Assembly (NCBI GenBank): GCA_024231855.1
Contig: JAAEQD010000159.1
Span: 1 to 64,000, forward strand
DNA length: 64,000 nucleotides
Direction of reading: 5' to 3'
DNA from: Candidatus Zixiibacteriota bacterium
GTDB lineage: Bacteria > Zixibacteria > MSB-5A5 > UBA10806 > 4484-95
The number at the start of each line of letters is the position of its first letter. Position 1 is the first letter of the stretch. The notes beneath the pieces were generated by a model that saw nothing but the letters and a program-made list of their open reading frames with translations, was not told where the DNA came from and did no database searches. The position numbers and the translations under genes are program-made. Shown here piece by piece: positions 19,662 to 29,700 of the stretch.

Positions 19662-20006
19662 ATGACTAAAAAACAACACATAAAAGCTGGGATTATAACA
19701 GGAATAGTAGTTAATTATGGCCTTAAATGGTTAGTGAGGAATGACCTTTCAGTAGGTTTAATATATTCAATAATTCTTGGAATCATTGGTGAAATACTTC
19801 CAGATATACTTGAACCACCTACTTCTAGATGGCATAGAAAGCTTTGGCATAGCAAAAAAATGATTATGTATATGGCTTTATTAGTTCTTGTTCTGTTAAT
19901 TATTCCGCTGCTAAAAGATTCGATGAAAGCGGGAATAGTTATAGTATTGATTTCATATCTGATTCACTTAATCTTGGATAGCCGAACTCCTGCTGGATTA
20001 CCTTAA
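19662..20006 (+). CDS. Small membrane protein, YdjM/DUF457-like
   Basis: 114 aa with hydrophobic segments and GEILPDILEPPTSRWHRKLWHSKK...SYLIHLILDSRTPAGLP. Confidence 0.6.
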   Translation: MTKKQHIKAGIITGIVVNYGLKWLVRNDLSVGLIYSIILGIIGEILPDILEPPTSRWHRKLWHSKKMIMYMALLVLVLLIIPLLKDSMKAGIVIVLISYLIHLILDSRTPAGLP

Positions 20007-20114
20007 ACCCTAATAGCTTAATCTGTAAACATTTCGCTGTCCTTTTCATGGTATTGATAATTTGAATTCATATGAATATTGCAATTGTAATTATTTGATT
20101 TAGCTGTGGGTGTT

Positions 20115-20140
20115 ATCCGAAAACCGGTCGTTTCTCGCAT
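20115..20140. repeat. Degenerate inverted repeat (dyad copy 3)
   Basis: atccgaaaaccggtcgtttctcgcat; same length and register as 7671-7696, about 9/12 self-pairing. Confidence 0.5.
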
Positions 20141-20157
20141 GACGCAATCAAACTCAT

Positions 20158-20886
20158 TTAACCCCCCAAAAATGCATTCTTCACTTCTTCGTTTTCTTTA
20201 AGCTTATCACATGTATCTTCTTGAATAATTTCACCAATGCTGAATACATATGCCCTTTGTGCCACCTTCAGAGCCATATAGGCATTCTGTTCAACTAACA
20301 ATATAGCGGTACCGGATTCACTTATTTGCGTAAACTTCTCGAAAATTAATTCAACAAAATTTGGGGAGAGACCCAATGAAGGTTCATCCGCCAAAATAAA
20401 CTTGGGTTTGTTCACCAAAGCTCTAGTAATTGCTAGCATTTGCTGTTCGCCGCTAGAAAGAGTGCCAGCTTTCTGCTTCAATCTGTTTTTCAGTTGCGGA
20501 AACAGGTCAAGTATTCGCTCTATATCTCGCTTAATTTCAGCTTTATTAATCCTGATATAAGCCCCCATTTTAATATTCTCAAGAACGGTCATTGATTGGA
20601 AGACGCGCCTTCCTTCCGGTAATAAAGAGATACCATCTTGAACGAGTTGATCGGTTCGTTTATTGAGTATTGAATTTCCATCCAACAATACCTGGCCGCT
20701 TTCAATACGACCATTCGAATCATCCAGCAAACCACAAACCGCTTTCAGTGACGTTGACTTACCCGCACCATTTGGACCAATCATAGCAACTATTTCGCCG
20801 GTTCTAATGTTAAATGAAACATCATTCAAAGCTTTGACCTGTCCGTAGCAGACTTTCAGATTTCTGGCTTCAAGCAACACCGGCAA
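20158..20886 (-). CDS. livF: Branched-chain amino acid-type ABC transporter ATP-binding protein
   Basis: Walker [17 protein letters not shown], signature [15 protein letters not shown], LivF-like length and operon position. Confidence 0.92.
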   Translation of the reverse strand: MPVLLEARNLKVCYGQVKALNDVSFNIRTGEIVAMIGPNGAGKSTSLKAVCGLLDDSNGRIESGQVLLDGNSILNKRTDQLVQDGISLLPEGRRVFQSMTVLENIKMGAYIRINKAEIKRDIERILDLFPQLKNRLKQKAGTLSSGEQQMLAITRALVNKPKFILADEPSLGLSPNFVELIFEKFTQISESGTAILLVEQNAYMALKVAQRAYVFSIGEIIQEDTCDKLKENEEVKNAFLGG

Positions 20887-21643
20887 TCCTCCTGCCCAGA
20901 TAGGCGGTTATTACATCCTCGTTAGTCTGGATTTCCGCGGGCTTTCCGTCTGCGATCTTCTTTCCATAGTTTAGGACCACTATCCTCTCAGCCAAATCCA
21001 TCACAACTCTCATATTATGTTCAATGAAAAGAATTGTTTTGCCGACGTCTTTAAGCTTATTAATAATCCGTTTCATATCTGTTATCATACCTGGAAACAG
21101 GCCGGCCATAGGTTCATCCAATAAAATAAGATCCGGTTCGAGAGCGAGAGTGCGGGCGATCTCCAGAAGCCGGCGCTGACCGTGCGACATGTTTTCGGCG
21201 GGTTCATCTTTTTTATTCAGCAGGCCAACGAGCTTTAATAAATTAATCGCTTTTTCAATGTTATCGGCCTCTTCGCATTTCATTTTTCTTGACTGTAATA
21301 TTGCCGCGACCAGGCTATCTCCTTTATTATAGCGAAGCGCCAGCATCACATTATTCAGAACAGTCAACTGAGGGAATAATCTGATATTCTGAAAAGTTCG
21401 GGCTATTCCCAGGCGGGCAATTTTGTATGATGGCAAGGATGATATCGGCTTATCATGGTAGTAAATGATCCCGGAATCGGCCCGTAAAAAACCTGTGATA
21501 ATATTAAACGCGGTTGTCTTACCGGCGCCGTTAGGTCCAATTAAGGCGGTGATCTCGCCGCGATTGACCTCGAAATGGAGATCATCAAGCGCCTTAACTC
21601 CATCGAATTCTTTTCTAATCTTTTTTAGGCTTAAAATACTCAT
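20870..21643 (-). CDS. livG: Branched-chain amino acid-type ABC transporter ATP-binding protein
   Basis: Walker [37 protein letters not shown], signature [15 protein letters not shown]. Confidence 0.92.
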   Translation of the reverse strand: MSILSLKKIRKEFDGVKALDDLHFEVNRGEITALIGPNGAGKTTAFNIITGFLRADSGIIYYHDKPISSLPSYKIARLGIARTFQNIRLFPQLTVLNNVMLALRYNKGDSLVAAILQSRKMKCEEADNIEKAINLLKLVGLLNKKDEPAENMSHGQRRLLEIARTLALEPDLILLDEPMAGLFPGMITDMKRIINKLKDVGKTILFIEHNMRVVMDLAERIVVLNYGKKIADGKPAEIQTNEDVITAYLGRRIAGVA

Positions 21644-21649
21644 CGATAC

Positions 21650-22519
21650 TTACCTGAACCTGAATTTCCCGAGTATTCCCTGGGGACGTTTAACCATCAA
21701 CAGTATCAGAAGCAGGCCGTATATCATCTGCCGAAGCGGTGCGGCTATCGAACTTGGCAGGCCGAGGAATCTGAGCAGCTCCGGGAGAATCACCAATGCC
21801 GCCGCGCCGATAAACGATCCCCACAAGCTGGCCAGGCCGCCGAATACCACCATCAAGAGAATGGTTATCGATTCCATCACCGTAAAACTCGAGGGATCGA
21901 TAAAAGTGATATAATGCGCGTAGAGACTACCGGCGATTCCGGCAAAAAACGCGCTCACGATAAACGCGGTTATTTTATGACGGTTTATGTTTTTGCCCAT
22001 AGCCCGGGTAGCGACTTCATCTTCCCGTATCCCTGTCAGTATCCGCCCGAACGGCGAGCTGACGATGTTCCTAATCACGATATAGGTCAGGGCAACAAAT
22101 AGTGCCACCAGAAGCAGGTACGACCAGGTTTCATCTATGCTCCAATAAAATATCTTGAATCCAGGTATTCCCGGAAGTCCCAACGGTCCGCGGGTGAGAT
22201 CGACCCAGTTTTTGGATATCGAGTATACTATGATGCCCAGCCCGAAAGTGGCCAGGGCGAAATAATCGCCCTTGAGACGCAGCGAGGGTATACTGATAAT
22301 CACACCCATCACAGCGGCAAAGCTAGCGGCTATCGGCAATCCCAGCCAGGGGGTGATACCGTAATTCAGCGCCAGCAGGGAGGAGGTATACGCGCCGACA
22401 CATGAGAACGCCGCGTGCCCCAACGCCGGCAGACCGGTGTAGCCGACTACCAGGTTCAGGCTGAGTGTCAGGATAATATAGATACCCGTTATCACCAGTA
22501 TGTGAATCAGATATTCCAT
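21650..22519 (-). CDS. livM: Branched-chain amino acid-type ABC transporter permease
   Basis: LSLNLVVGYTGLPALGHAAFSCVGAYTSSLL; GLASLWGSFIGAAALVILPELLR. Confidence 0.92.
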   Translation of the reverse strand: MEYLIHILVITGIYIILTLSLNLVVGYTGLPALGHAAFSCVGAYTSSLLALNYGITPWLGLPIAASFAAVMGVIISIPSLRLKGDYFALATFGLGIIVYSISKNWVDLTRGPLGLPGIPGFKIFYWSIDETWSYLLLVALFVALTYIVIRNIVSSPFGRILTGIREDEVATRAMGKNINRHKITAFIVSAFFAGIAGSLYAHYITFIDPSSFTVMESITILLMVVFGGLASLWGSFIGAAALVILPELLRFLGLPSSIAAPLRQMIYGLLLILLMVKRPQGILGKFRFR

Positions 22520-22522
22520 CGC

Positions 22523-23401
22523 CTATAAACGCTCCTTGTCCGTTTTGATACCCATTATGCCACCTGGCCGGATTAGTAAGAATATAATCAGGATAGCGAA
22601 AGCAATCGAGTCTTTCCAGCCTGCCTGGATTTTCCATATACCGAAGTTTTCGGCGATCCCCAGGAAGAAGCCGCCGAACATCGCCCCGGGAATCGAGCCA
22701 ATCCCGCCGATTATCGAGGCGATTATGCCTTTGAGGACGGCGTTCATGCCCATAGTCGGTTCGAGGTTGGTCTCGTAGGCAATCAGCACACCGGCCGCCC
22801 CGGCCAGCATCGACCCGATAGCGAACGCGGCGGTGATAATTTTCTCCGGGTAGATACCGACCACGCTGGCCGCCATAGGGTCATCCGCCACCGCCCGCAT
22901 AGCTTTGCCGAGCCTGGTATATTTGATATATAACCACAGCCCTAATGACAGAGCCAGGCTGACCACCAGGATCAGTATTTGAATATCGGTGATAATTGCC
23001 CCGAATACGCTATGCCCAACCTTCACCGGCCCGGTTCTGATAGACAGTATCTGCGCCCCATAGATAAGCTGGATAAGATTCTGAATGAAAATAAACACCC
23101 CGAACGAAGCGATAAGGAACACCAGGTTGGAAGCTTTGTGCTTGCGAAGCGGATAATAAACCAGCCGATCGATAGCGACGCCCACAACTCCCGCCAGAAG
23201 CACACCAACGACAAACCCAACGATAGGAGGCAGCCCCATGCCGATTACCACCGAGTAAGCGACATAAGCCCCCGATGTATAAACCACCCCATGCGCAAAA
23301 TGAAAAAACCGCACCGTACGGTAGATAACAGAAAAGCCAATGGCGATAAGGGCGTATATGGAGCCGGCGATTAGGGAGTTAGCTAATAATTGTGCAAACA
23401 T
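22523..23401 (-). CDS. livH: Branched-chain amino acid-type ABC transporter permease
   Basis: LLANSLIAGSIYALIAIGFSVIYRTVRFFHFAHG; GIIASIIGGIGSIPGAMFGGFFLGIAENFG. Confidence 0.92.
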   Translation of the reverse strand: MFAQLLANSLIAGSIYALIAIGFSVIYRTVRFFHFAHGVVYTSGAYVAYSVVIGMGLPPIVGFVVGVLLAGVVGVAIDRLVYYPLRKHKASNLVFLIASFGVFIFIQNLIQLIYGAQILSIRTGPVKVGHSVFGAIITDIQILILVVSLALSLGLWLYIKYTRLGKAMRAVADDPMAASVVGIYPEKIITAAFAIGSMLAGAAGVLIAYETNLEPTMGMNAVLKGIIASIIGGIGSIPGAMFGGFFLGIAENFGIWKIQAGWKDSIAFAILIIFLLIRPGGIMGIKTDKERL

Positions 23402-23405
23402 TATA

Positions 23406-24173
23406 TTATGTTTCGCAAACCAGAATTATATCATGGTATGGACTGGGGCAGATATCTATTGCATAAACTCGATTGAAAACAGCTTCGCAATAAGCTATGA
23501 GTTCGGATTTATCATAAAGATGGCTAATTAATCTAACAGAAAATTCGTACTCTTGGCTATTAGAGTTAGAAGCAACTAAACAATTCCATGTCTTTTCCTT
23601 TGATTTCCAATTATAATGAAGGGTCCATTGCATATTATAGATTAATCCGTCTATTCTCTTTGGGGGGAAGGGTATGGGATCAACATCTTTGCTTTTTTTA
23701 TACAGTTTACATATACCTATCAATACATGTCCTCCCTTTTTTGTAACTTTCTTAAAGCCTTGGAGGTACTTAATAATCGAGTGGTGGTTTGATGATAACA
23801 TTCTAACATTCTCGTCCCAGGAATCAAAGTATGTTATACTGCTTCCCAAACATATTACAGCATCGAATTGGTTTTCTAATTTATTTACATCAAGATTTTC
23901 CCAAGAAATGTGATAGATAGGGAAACTTATTTTTTCATTATTCATTTTACTCTTTAGTATATTTAGACTTTCAAAATCGTTATCTGAAGCCGTTACTTTA
24001 AATCCATGTTTAGCTAATTCAAGGCTTGGAAAACCTGTCCCACAAGCACAGTCTAGGATACTTTTAGCCCCAATGTCGGCAAGAAAATTAACATATGCTT
24101 CCAATTCAATGTCATTGTGGTATAACTCAGAAACAATATTCCATTTTGCAGCTAGCGATAAATTTCTTTTCAT
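23406..24173 (-). CDS. Class I SAM-dependent methyltransferase
   Basis: SILDCACGTGFPSLELAKHGFKVTASDNDFESL; FDAVICLGSSITYF. Confidence 0.8.
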   Translation of the reverse strand: MKRNLSLAAKWNIVSELYHNDIELEAYVNFLADIGAKSILDCACGTGFPSLELAKHGFKVTASDNDFESLNILKSKMNNEKISFPIYHISWENLDVNKLENQFDAVICLGSSITYFDSWDENVRMLSSNHHSIIKYLQGFKKVTKKGGHVLIGICKLYKKSKDVDPIPFPPKRIDGLIYNMQWTLHYNWKSKEKTWNCLVASNSNSQEYEFSVRLISHLYDKSELIAYCEAVFNRVYAIDICPSPYHDIILVCET

Positions 24174-24188
24174 TTTGCATTCTTGGTT

Positions 24189-25427
24189 TTACAATGGAAC
24201 ATCATAGTGTTTATCTTTATGAAAACCATTCCCACTTACATGTATGCATGATGATCCATCCTCGTTAGCTTTCAAAGTAAGAGATATACGATGATCATCT
24301 TTTATAATTAGATTATAGATTTTAAAATAGGTATTTAATTCTTTAGGATTGGAGTTAGTAATAAGACTAACTCGTTCAGTTTCTCTTACCTGACCGACAA
24401 GCCACGCATCTTCAGGTTGATCACCAAATATTACAAATTCTTGAAACTCTCCGCCCTTATTACCTAAAACATCTTTAAACCTATCTGTTGGGAATATTAA
24501 CTGTTCTTTTATGTTCCATTCTTTTTGTAATTCAAGAACGTGTTTCCATTGAGGACTATCATCAAAGAACTTCTTGCCAGCAAGTATTAATAAATCGATT
24601 CCATCTTCGACTATGAAAATTCTATGTCGCTCTTTTATTTTAGAAGTCTTGTTATCAAGTAGCTTTCCTAATTCTCTAAAATATTCCTTCCATTCACTTA
24701 CCGGTTCATATTTATTTTGTTTTAAATCTTTAGTAAATACATCTTCGGGAGGATATAAAAAAGTATTCCATACTCCACGGAATCTATCCGGATGCATTGT
24801 TGCTGAATAGCATAATAGCTTTGCGAATATATGAGCTGGTAGAATTAGTCCAGAGTCTTCCAATTGTTTTCCGACTTCTATTATACGCATGGTATTGTTA
24901 TTTTGCAGAGAATTAATATGAGTATTTTTTGCAGATAGCGTATCCTTAATAAGCCAAAGCATAAACTTAATGCTAACGGGATGAAGATTTTTCATTTTTG
25001 TACTAATTTCTTTTAATTCAGATCTTAAGAAATAAAACAAGATGGACCTTCTCCATCGCATTATAATCCAACTACTGAACAATACCGATAAAACTACAAG
25101 CGCTATTTGCAAAAATGTAATTCCTGCAAATATTTGGCCTTTTATAAATGACTGTACTTTCACTAAAACATTTTCAAATTCAGGATTGATAATTAAATAT
25201 ATTAATAACGAAGGAATAGCAATTACTATGAAACCGCTTATACAATTTAAAATTATTCTAGAATTGTAATGCCTTAATATAATATTGGACAATCTGGAGT
25301 AAGTAGCTAAAGAGTCGGTTTCATATTGATCATTAGAAATTTTTATTCCCGATTTTATTATTAAATATGAAAATACTTTACGGAACATATCAAAACCCGC
25401 TCTTACCGTATTGATTGTATACGCCAT
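24189..25427 (-). CDS. Hypothetical protein with two N-terminal transmembrane segments
   Basis: 412 aa; hydrophobic IILNCISGFIVIAIPSLLIYLII and ITFLQIALVVLSVLFSSWIIM; no recognised catalytic motif. Confidence 0.6.
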   Translation of the reverse strand: MAYTINTVRAGFDMFRKVFSYLIIKSGIKISNDQYETDSLATYSRLSNIILRHYNSRIILNCISGFIVIAIPSLLIYLIINPEFENVLVKVQSFIKGQIFAGITFLQIALVVLSVLFSSWIIMRWRRSILFYFLRSELKEISTKMKNLHPVSIKFMLWLIKDTLSAKNTHINSLQNNNTMRIIEVGKQLEDSGLILPAHIFAKLLCYSATMHPDRFRGVWNTFLYPPEDVFTKDLKQNKYEPVSEWKEYFRELGKLLDNKTSKIKERHRIFIVEDGIDLLILAGKKFFDDSPQWKHVLELQKEWNIKEQLIFPTDRFKDVLGNKGGEFQEFVIFGDQPEDAWLVGQVRETERVSLITNSNPKELNTYFKIYNLIIKDDHRISLTLKANEDGSSCIHVSGNGFHKDKHYDVPL

Positions 25428-26554
25428 TTGGATTGACCATTCTCAATCTCTCTTATCCCAAATGGTTTGTTGACTTCTCCATTCTCATCAAATTCAATTG
25501 GCCCAGAAACTCCTCGGTACATAGTCATAATTTCTAATTGCCTTTTTATTTCTTGACCAGAAACAGTATCAACTTTTTCAAGCGCAAGAGCTATTATCAT
25601 AGCACCATCATAACCTTCAGCAGCTAGAAATTGTATTTGTTTATCGTATTTTTTCATATATGCTTCTTTGAAATCTTTATATAAATCCGAAGATGTATCT
25701 ATCTCAGCAGGTAAAGGGTAAATTAGACCGTTTGCAGCTTGACCGGCTTGTTCAAGAAATTTGCTGTCCTCTAATGCAACTGCGCCAACAACAGGAATTG
25801 AACAGCCAAGTTCTTTTAATTGTATTATTAACGGTGCCCCTTGATTAGGATAAGCTACAATGTATATTACTTCTGGATTTGTATTGAGAACTTTGGATAT
25901 GGATGTTCTAAAATCGGCTATGCCTTCATCAAAGCTTTCTGAAATTGTAATATGGCCGCCAAGTAATTGAAATTTATTCGTGAAAACTTTATTTAATCCT
26001 TTGCCATAGCTGTTGTTAACGAAAAGAATTGCTGCCGATTTTGCTTTAAGACTATCTATAGTATATTTTGCAATGAATGATCCCTCAAGAGCATCTGAAT
26101 TCCAAATCCTATAAATATATTCACCAGCATCTGCAATGTCTGGCGAGGATGCTCCTGTGACTAATTGGATAGTATTGTTTGACTCTGCAATGGGGGCCAT
26201 AGCAAGTGTTACTGAACTATTGCTATTATCGATAATAGCTGGTACTTTGTCTATATTAATAAGCTTTTTAATAGCAGTAACACCTATTGAAGGGATTCCT
26301 TGCGTATCTTCATAGATAACTTCAATTTTTGTACCATTAATTCCACCATTATTATTTATAATATCAATAGCAAGGTCTATTCCTTCTTTTGTCGGTTGTC
26401 CCCATAATGCCGAATTGCCAGTTAATGGAAGCGTCGCCCCTATCTTTATCACATCCGGCTCACTCTTGCCGCAGCTAAAAAGGATTGAAACTACTGCCGC
26501 CATCAATATAACAATGCTTAATATCCTGATGCTCATGCCAAGCTTTGATCTCAT
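25403..26554 (-). CDS. ABC transporter substrate-binding protein, Leu/Ile/Val-binding type (Peripla_BP_6)
   Basis: Lipoprotein-like signal AAVVSILFSCGKS; IKIGATLPLTGNSALWGQPTKEGIDLAIDIINNNGGINGTKIEVIYEDTQG. Confidence 0.92.
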   Translation of the reverse strand: MRSKLGMSIRILSIVILMAAVVSILFSCGKSEPDVIKIGATLPLTGNSALWGQPTKEGIDLAIDIINNNGGINGTKIEVIYEDTQGIPSIGVTAIKKLINIDKVPAIIDNSNSSVTLAMAPIAESNNTIQLVTGASSPDIADAGEYIYRIWNSDALEGSFIAKYTIDSLKAKSAAILFVNNSYGKGLNKVFTNKFQLLGGHITISESFDEGIADFRTSISKVLNTNPEVIYIVAYPNQGAPLIIQLKELGCSIPVVGAVALEDSKFLEQAGQAANGLIYPLPAEIDTSSDLYKDFKEAYMKKYDKQIQFLAAEGYDGAMIIALALEKVDTVSGQEIKRQLEIMTMYRGVSGPIEFDENGEVNKPFGIREIENGQSKWRIQSIR

Positions 26555-26795
26555 CTCATCACTCCTTGTTTACGCAGTATCATTACTGCTTAAAACTTAA
26601 TACTGCATTTTGGGAACTACTTGCTTAATAAGCTAAAGCGCTTATGAAGGGTCAGTAAAAAATGAATCCTGATGTAAATCATTTGACCCCTCAATAGGAA
26701 ATTTACAAAAACACCGAAATAAAGGCAAGTAAAATATTAGGAAAATAGCCCTACAATGTAATATATATTATTTAATGTCAATTAGCCGACAACTC

Positions 26796-29700
26796 TCAAT
26801 CGTCATTGGCACCTATGGGTATCACCTTTGCCGTTACCGGTATCGACGCGCAATTCGGCCAGCCGACGGGCGCTTCTGCTGGCAAATCATCTGGTGTTGG
26901 CCAGGCCGGTTCGTAATCGATACAGTAAACAATATCGGTTAGACCTCTGAAATAGGTAACCAGCTTGGTTACATCGCTACCGATTACCAGGCAGTCGCCG
27001 TTGGCGTCCGCTGAGCACCAGAAATCACCAAGTAAACAAGCCGGGCTTGCCTCCAGGCCTCGGAAATAGTTCACCAGGTAAGTTACATCGCCGCCAATAA
27101 CCGATGGTGGCCAGGCGCCGTTGTACATATTGGCGTCGCCGGGAAGGTATTCATAATCCGATTGTGATGGTACGAAAAATACCTGGCTGAAAAATACCGT
27201 AAGCGGATAACCTCGAATGCCGAGCGTATCGCTTGCCGATGAGAGCCCATATGTCGAATTTATACCGGCGGCCAAACATGATACCGTGTCGCCGATTATA
27301 TTGGTGTCATCAACGGTGTTTACTACGAATTCCAATAATAATGTCGGCGTTTCGAAATGAAGCCAGGGATTTGGCGAAATCGCCTGGCCGTTAAACGATT
27401 GGCTTGACCAACCATAAGGATTAGGTGGTGATCCCTCGGGACCTAAGAATTCCGCGGTATCCCATTCACTGAGCGGATAATATAACTGCCCCTCGGTAAC
27501 TCCCAATAAACCGGTAATATATTGATCATCGGTTCCCAGGCATAGATGCAGATTACCCAGATGCGCGTTTTCGGGAGTTTGAATAAAAGCACCGATGTTC
27601 AACCTGCTGTCCGGAGAAGCGACTAACGCGGTACCGTCTGGAAGGCCGAACCAAAACGTTACCCAGGTATAGCTGTCACTGACCACTAGTGATGTATCAT
27701 TGCTGTTATTCATATCACCCGAAAGAAGAGAATATGCAACCAGGTCGTAAGTGGCGTCCACATCCGGCATGAATGTTTCGCCAAATTCTACCGTATCGAC
27801 ACCGCCGGCCGGCATATCGATTATTGTTATAGTGTCTTCAATTTCAACTAAAGGCGATCCCGATTTATAAACTTCGAAAACAACATCGAATGTTTGACTG
27901 TAAGATCCGTAGTTTCTCACTTCGGCCATCAGGGGATAGGATGATCCGGTTACCATCGAATCCGGCGGGTTGATTACACCCGATATGCCAACATCGGTAA
28001 TCGGCGTGGTCGCCACGATGAAAGCGCAGGGGATGTCAACATCGGGACTGTCGGGATCGTTAGTTTCGAGGTTAATATTGCCCGAGTAATTCCCTTCATC
28101 CAGCATAGAGGCATCAAACGTGATTGTAGCATCTGAGCTTGTATAGGGATCTATTACCCCGGATAGGGGAGACGCGGTCAGCCAATCGGTGAATATCCCG
28201 ATAGCCAGGTTGTCATGCATATAGGACGCGTTATATACGACCTGTAAGCCATCGGTCGCGTCGCTGTTTTCTATTCCGATAGTACATTCATCCAACCGTC
28301 CCGGCCCCATCTCCAGGTACTGAAACTTTATCTTGGCCGGGGCTCTCAATATTATCTGGAAGGTGAAAATCCCCTCCTGCCGCCAATCCGGAACATGATC
28401 CCAGGTTATTATAGCTGAATCCGTGTTATTGGTGTAAAAATATCCGGTACCGCCGTTTTCAAGATTCATATCATCGAAAAAGACGGCCAGCAAATCATTG
28501 GGCGCCTCGGGATCGGGTATCATTGGGTTGCCAAACTCAACCGAGGTGCTATTTGTAAACGATGCCCAGCCGTTTGTGCAGACATTTATCGCGTTGACAT
28601 TATTTCCATAAAACAGGAAATCGAATCCAAGCGGAAGCGGGCCCGAGTTGCCGTCGTCAATATCCAACCCAAAATCGATCGGCGTGCCAATTGATGATAT
28701 ATCAATCCAATTAAACGCGGGTCCTCCCGGTTCATCCGAATCTATCCAGGAATGACCGTAATTATCAGGGCCTCCCTGACCGGTGATGACCGGCGGATAA
28801 TATGGTTCATTAACTTTTGCCGCTTTACCGATGTCGGTTATCCGGTAGCCGATAGGCTCAAGATTTTTACTTTCGGATATATTAATCCGCGAAAGAACAT
28901 CATCAATCTCGGTCCAGAGCGTGTAGTAAAGCGGGCCGCCGCCATTGTTAGTGATAGTTAGATCACGCGATTCAATGTTGCCGGGCTGGGTTGCCACATT
29001 AAATAACGTAGGATTATAAGCCAAGTCCGCCGGTGGCCAGGGCGTGAGTTCGAAATTCAGCGAAACGGTATCATCAATTTCGACAAAGATAGATTGCTCT
29101 TGTGAGAAATATCCAAAAAGAGATGCTCGCAATGTATAAGTCGTATCAGCGGGAGCCCCAAGTAAATAATAGCCCTGGCTATTTGCCTGAACAGATATCA
29201 TCGAACCAACCACTTCAACCGTTGCCGCCAGAGGATCTGAAGTCGTGGCATCGGTAACATATCCATCAACATAGCCGAAATCAGTCATAGCCATAATAAC
29301 GGCCTCATAGGCGTCAATCATACCCCAACCATAAGAATTGTCCTCGCCGGCGGGGCCGAGATCATAAGCGGTGTCATATATGATCTGCTTTATCATCTCC
29401 ACGCTGATATTGGGATTTGCCTGGCGCATAAGAGCGACCACGCCGTTGACATGTGGCGAGGCCATCGAGGTTCCGCTCATTGATGTGTAGCCGCCGCCTG
29501 GATACGCCGATCGAATGTTTACGCCGGGAGCGGCAATATCCGGCTTGATTGCGGCGGTTTGATCCGGTGTGCAGTAAGTAGGTCCGGTCGAGGAGAAAGA
29601 AGCAAGCGGCCAGCCGGCCGTATAAGCATCGACAGCAGCTACGGCACAGGTACGATAATCATCAGTCGCCCTATCGCCGGGGCGGCGCAAGCCGGATGAT

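Noticed and set aside
26645-26695. gggtcA...tgaccc inverted segment upstream of the substrate-binding protein gene
   Set aside because: Short, with a long loop and no conserved partner elsewhere; could be chance.
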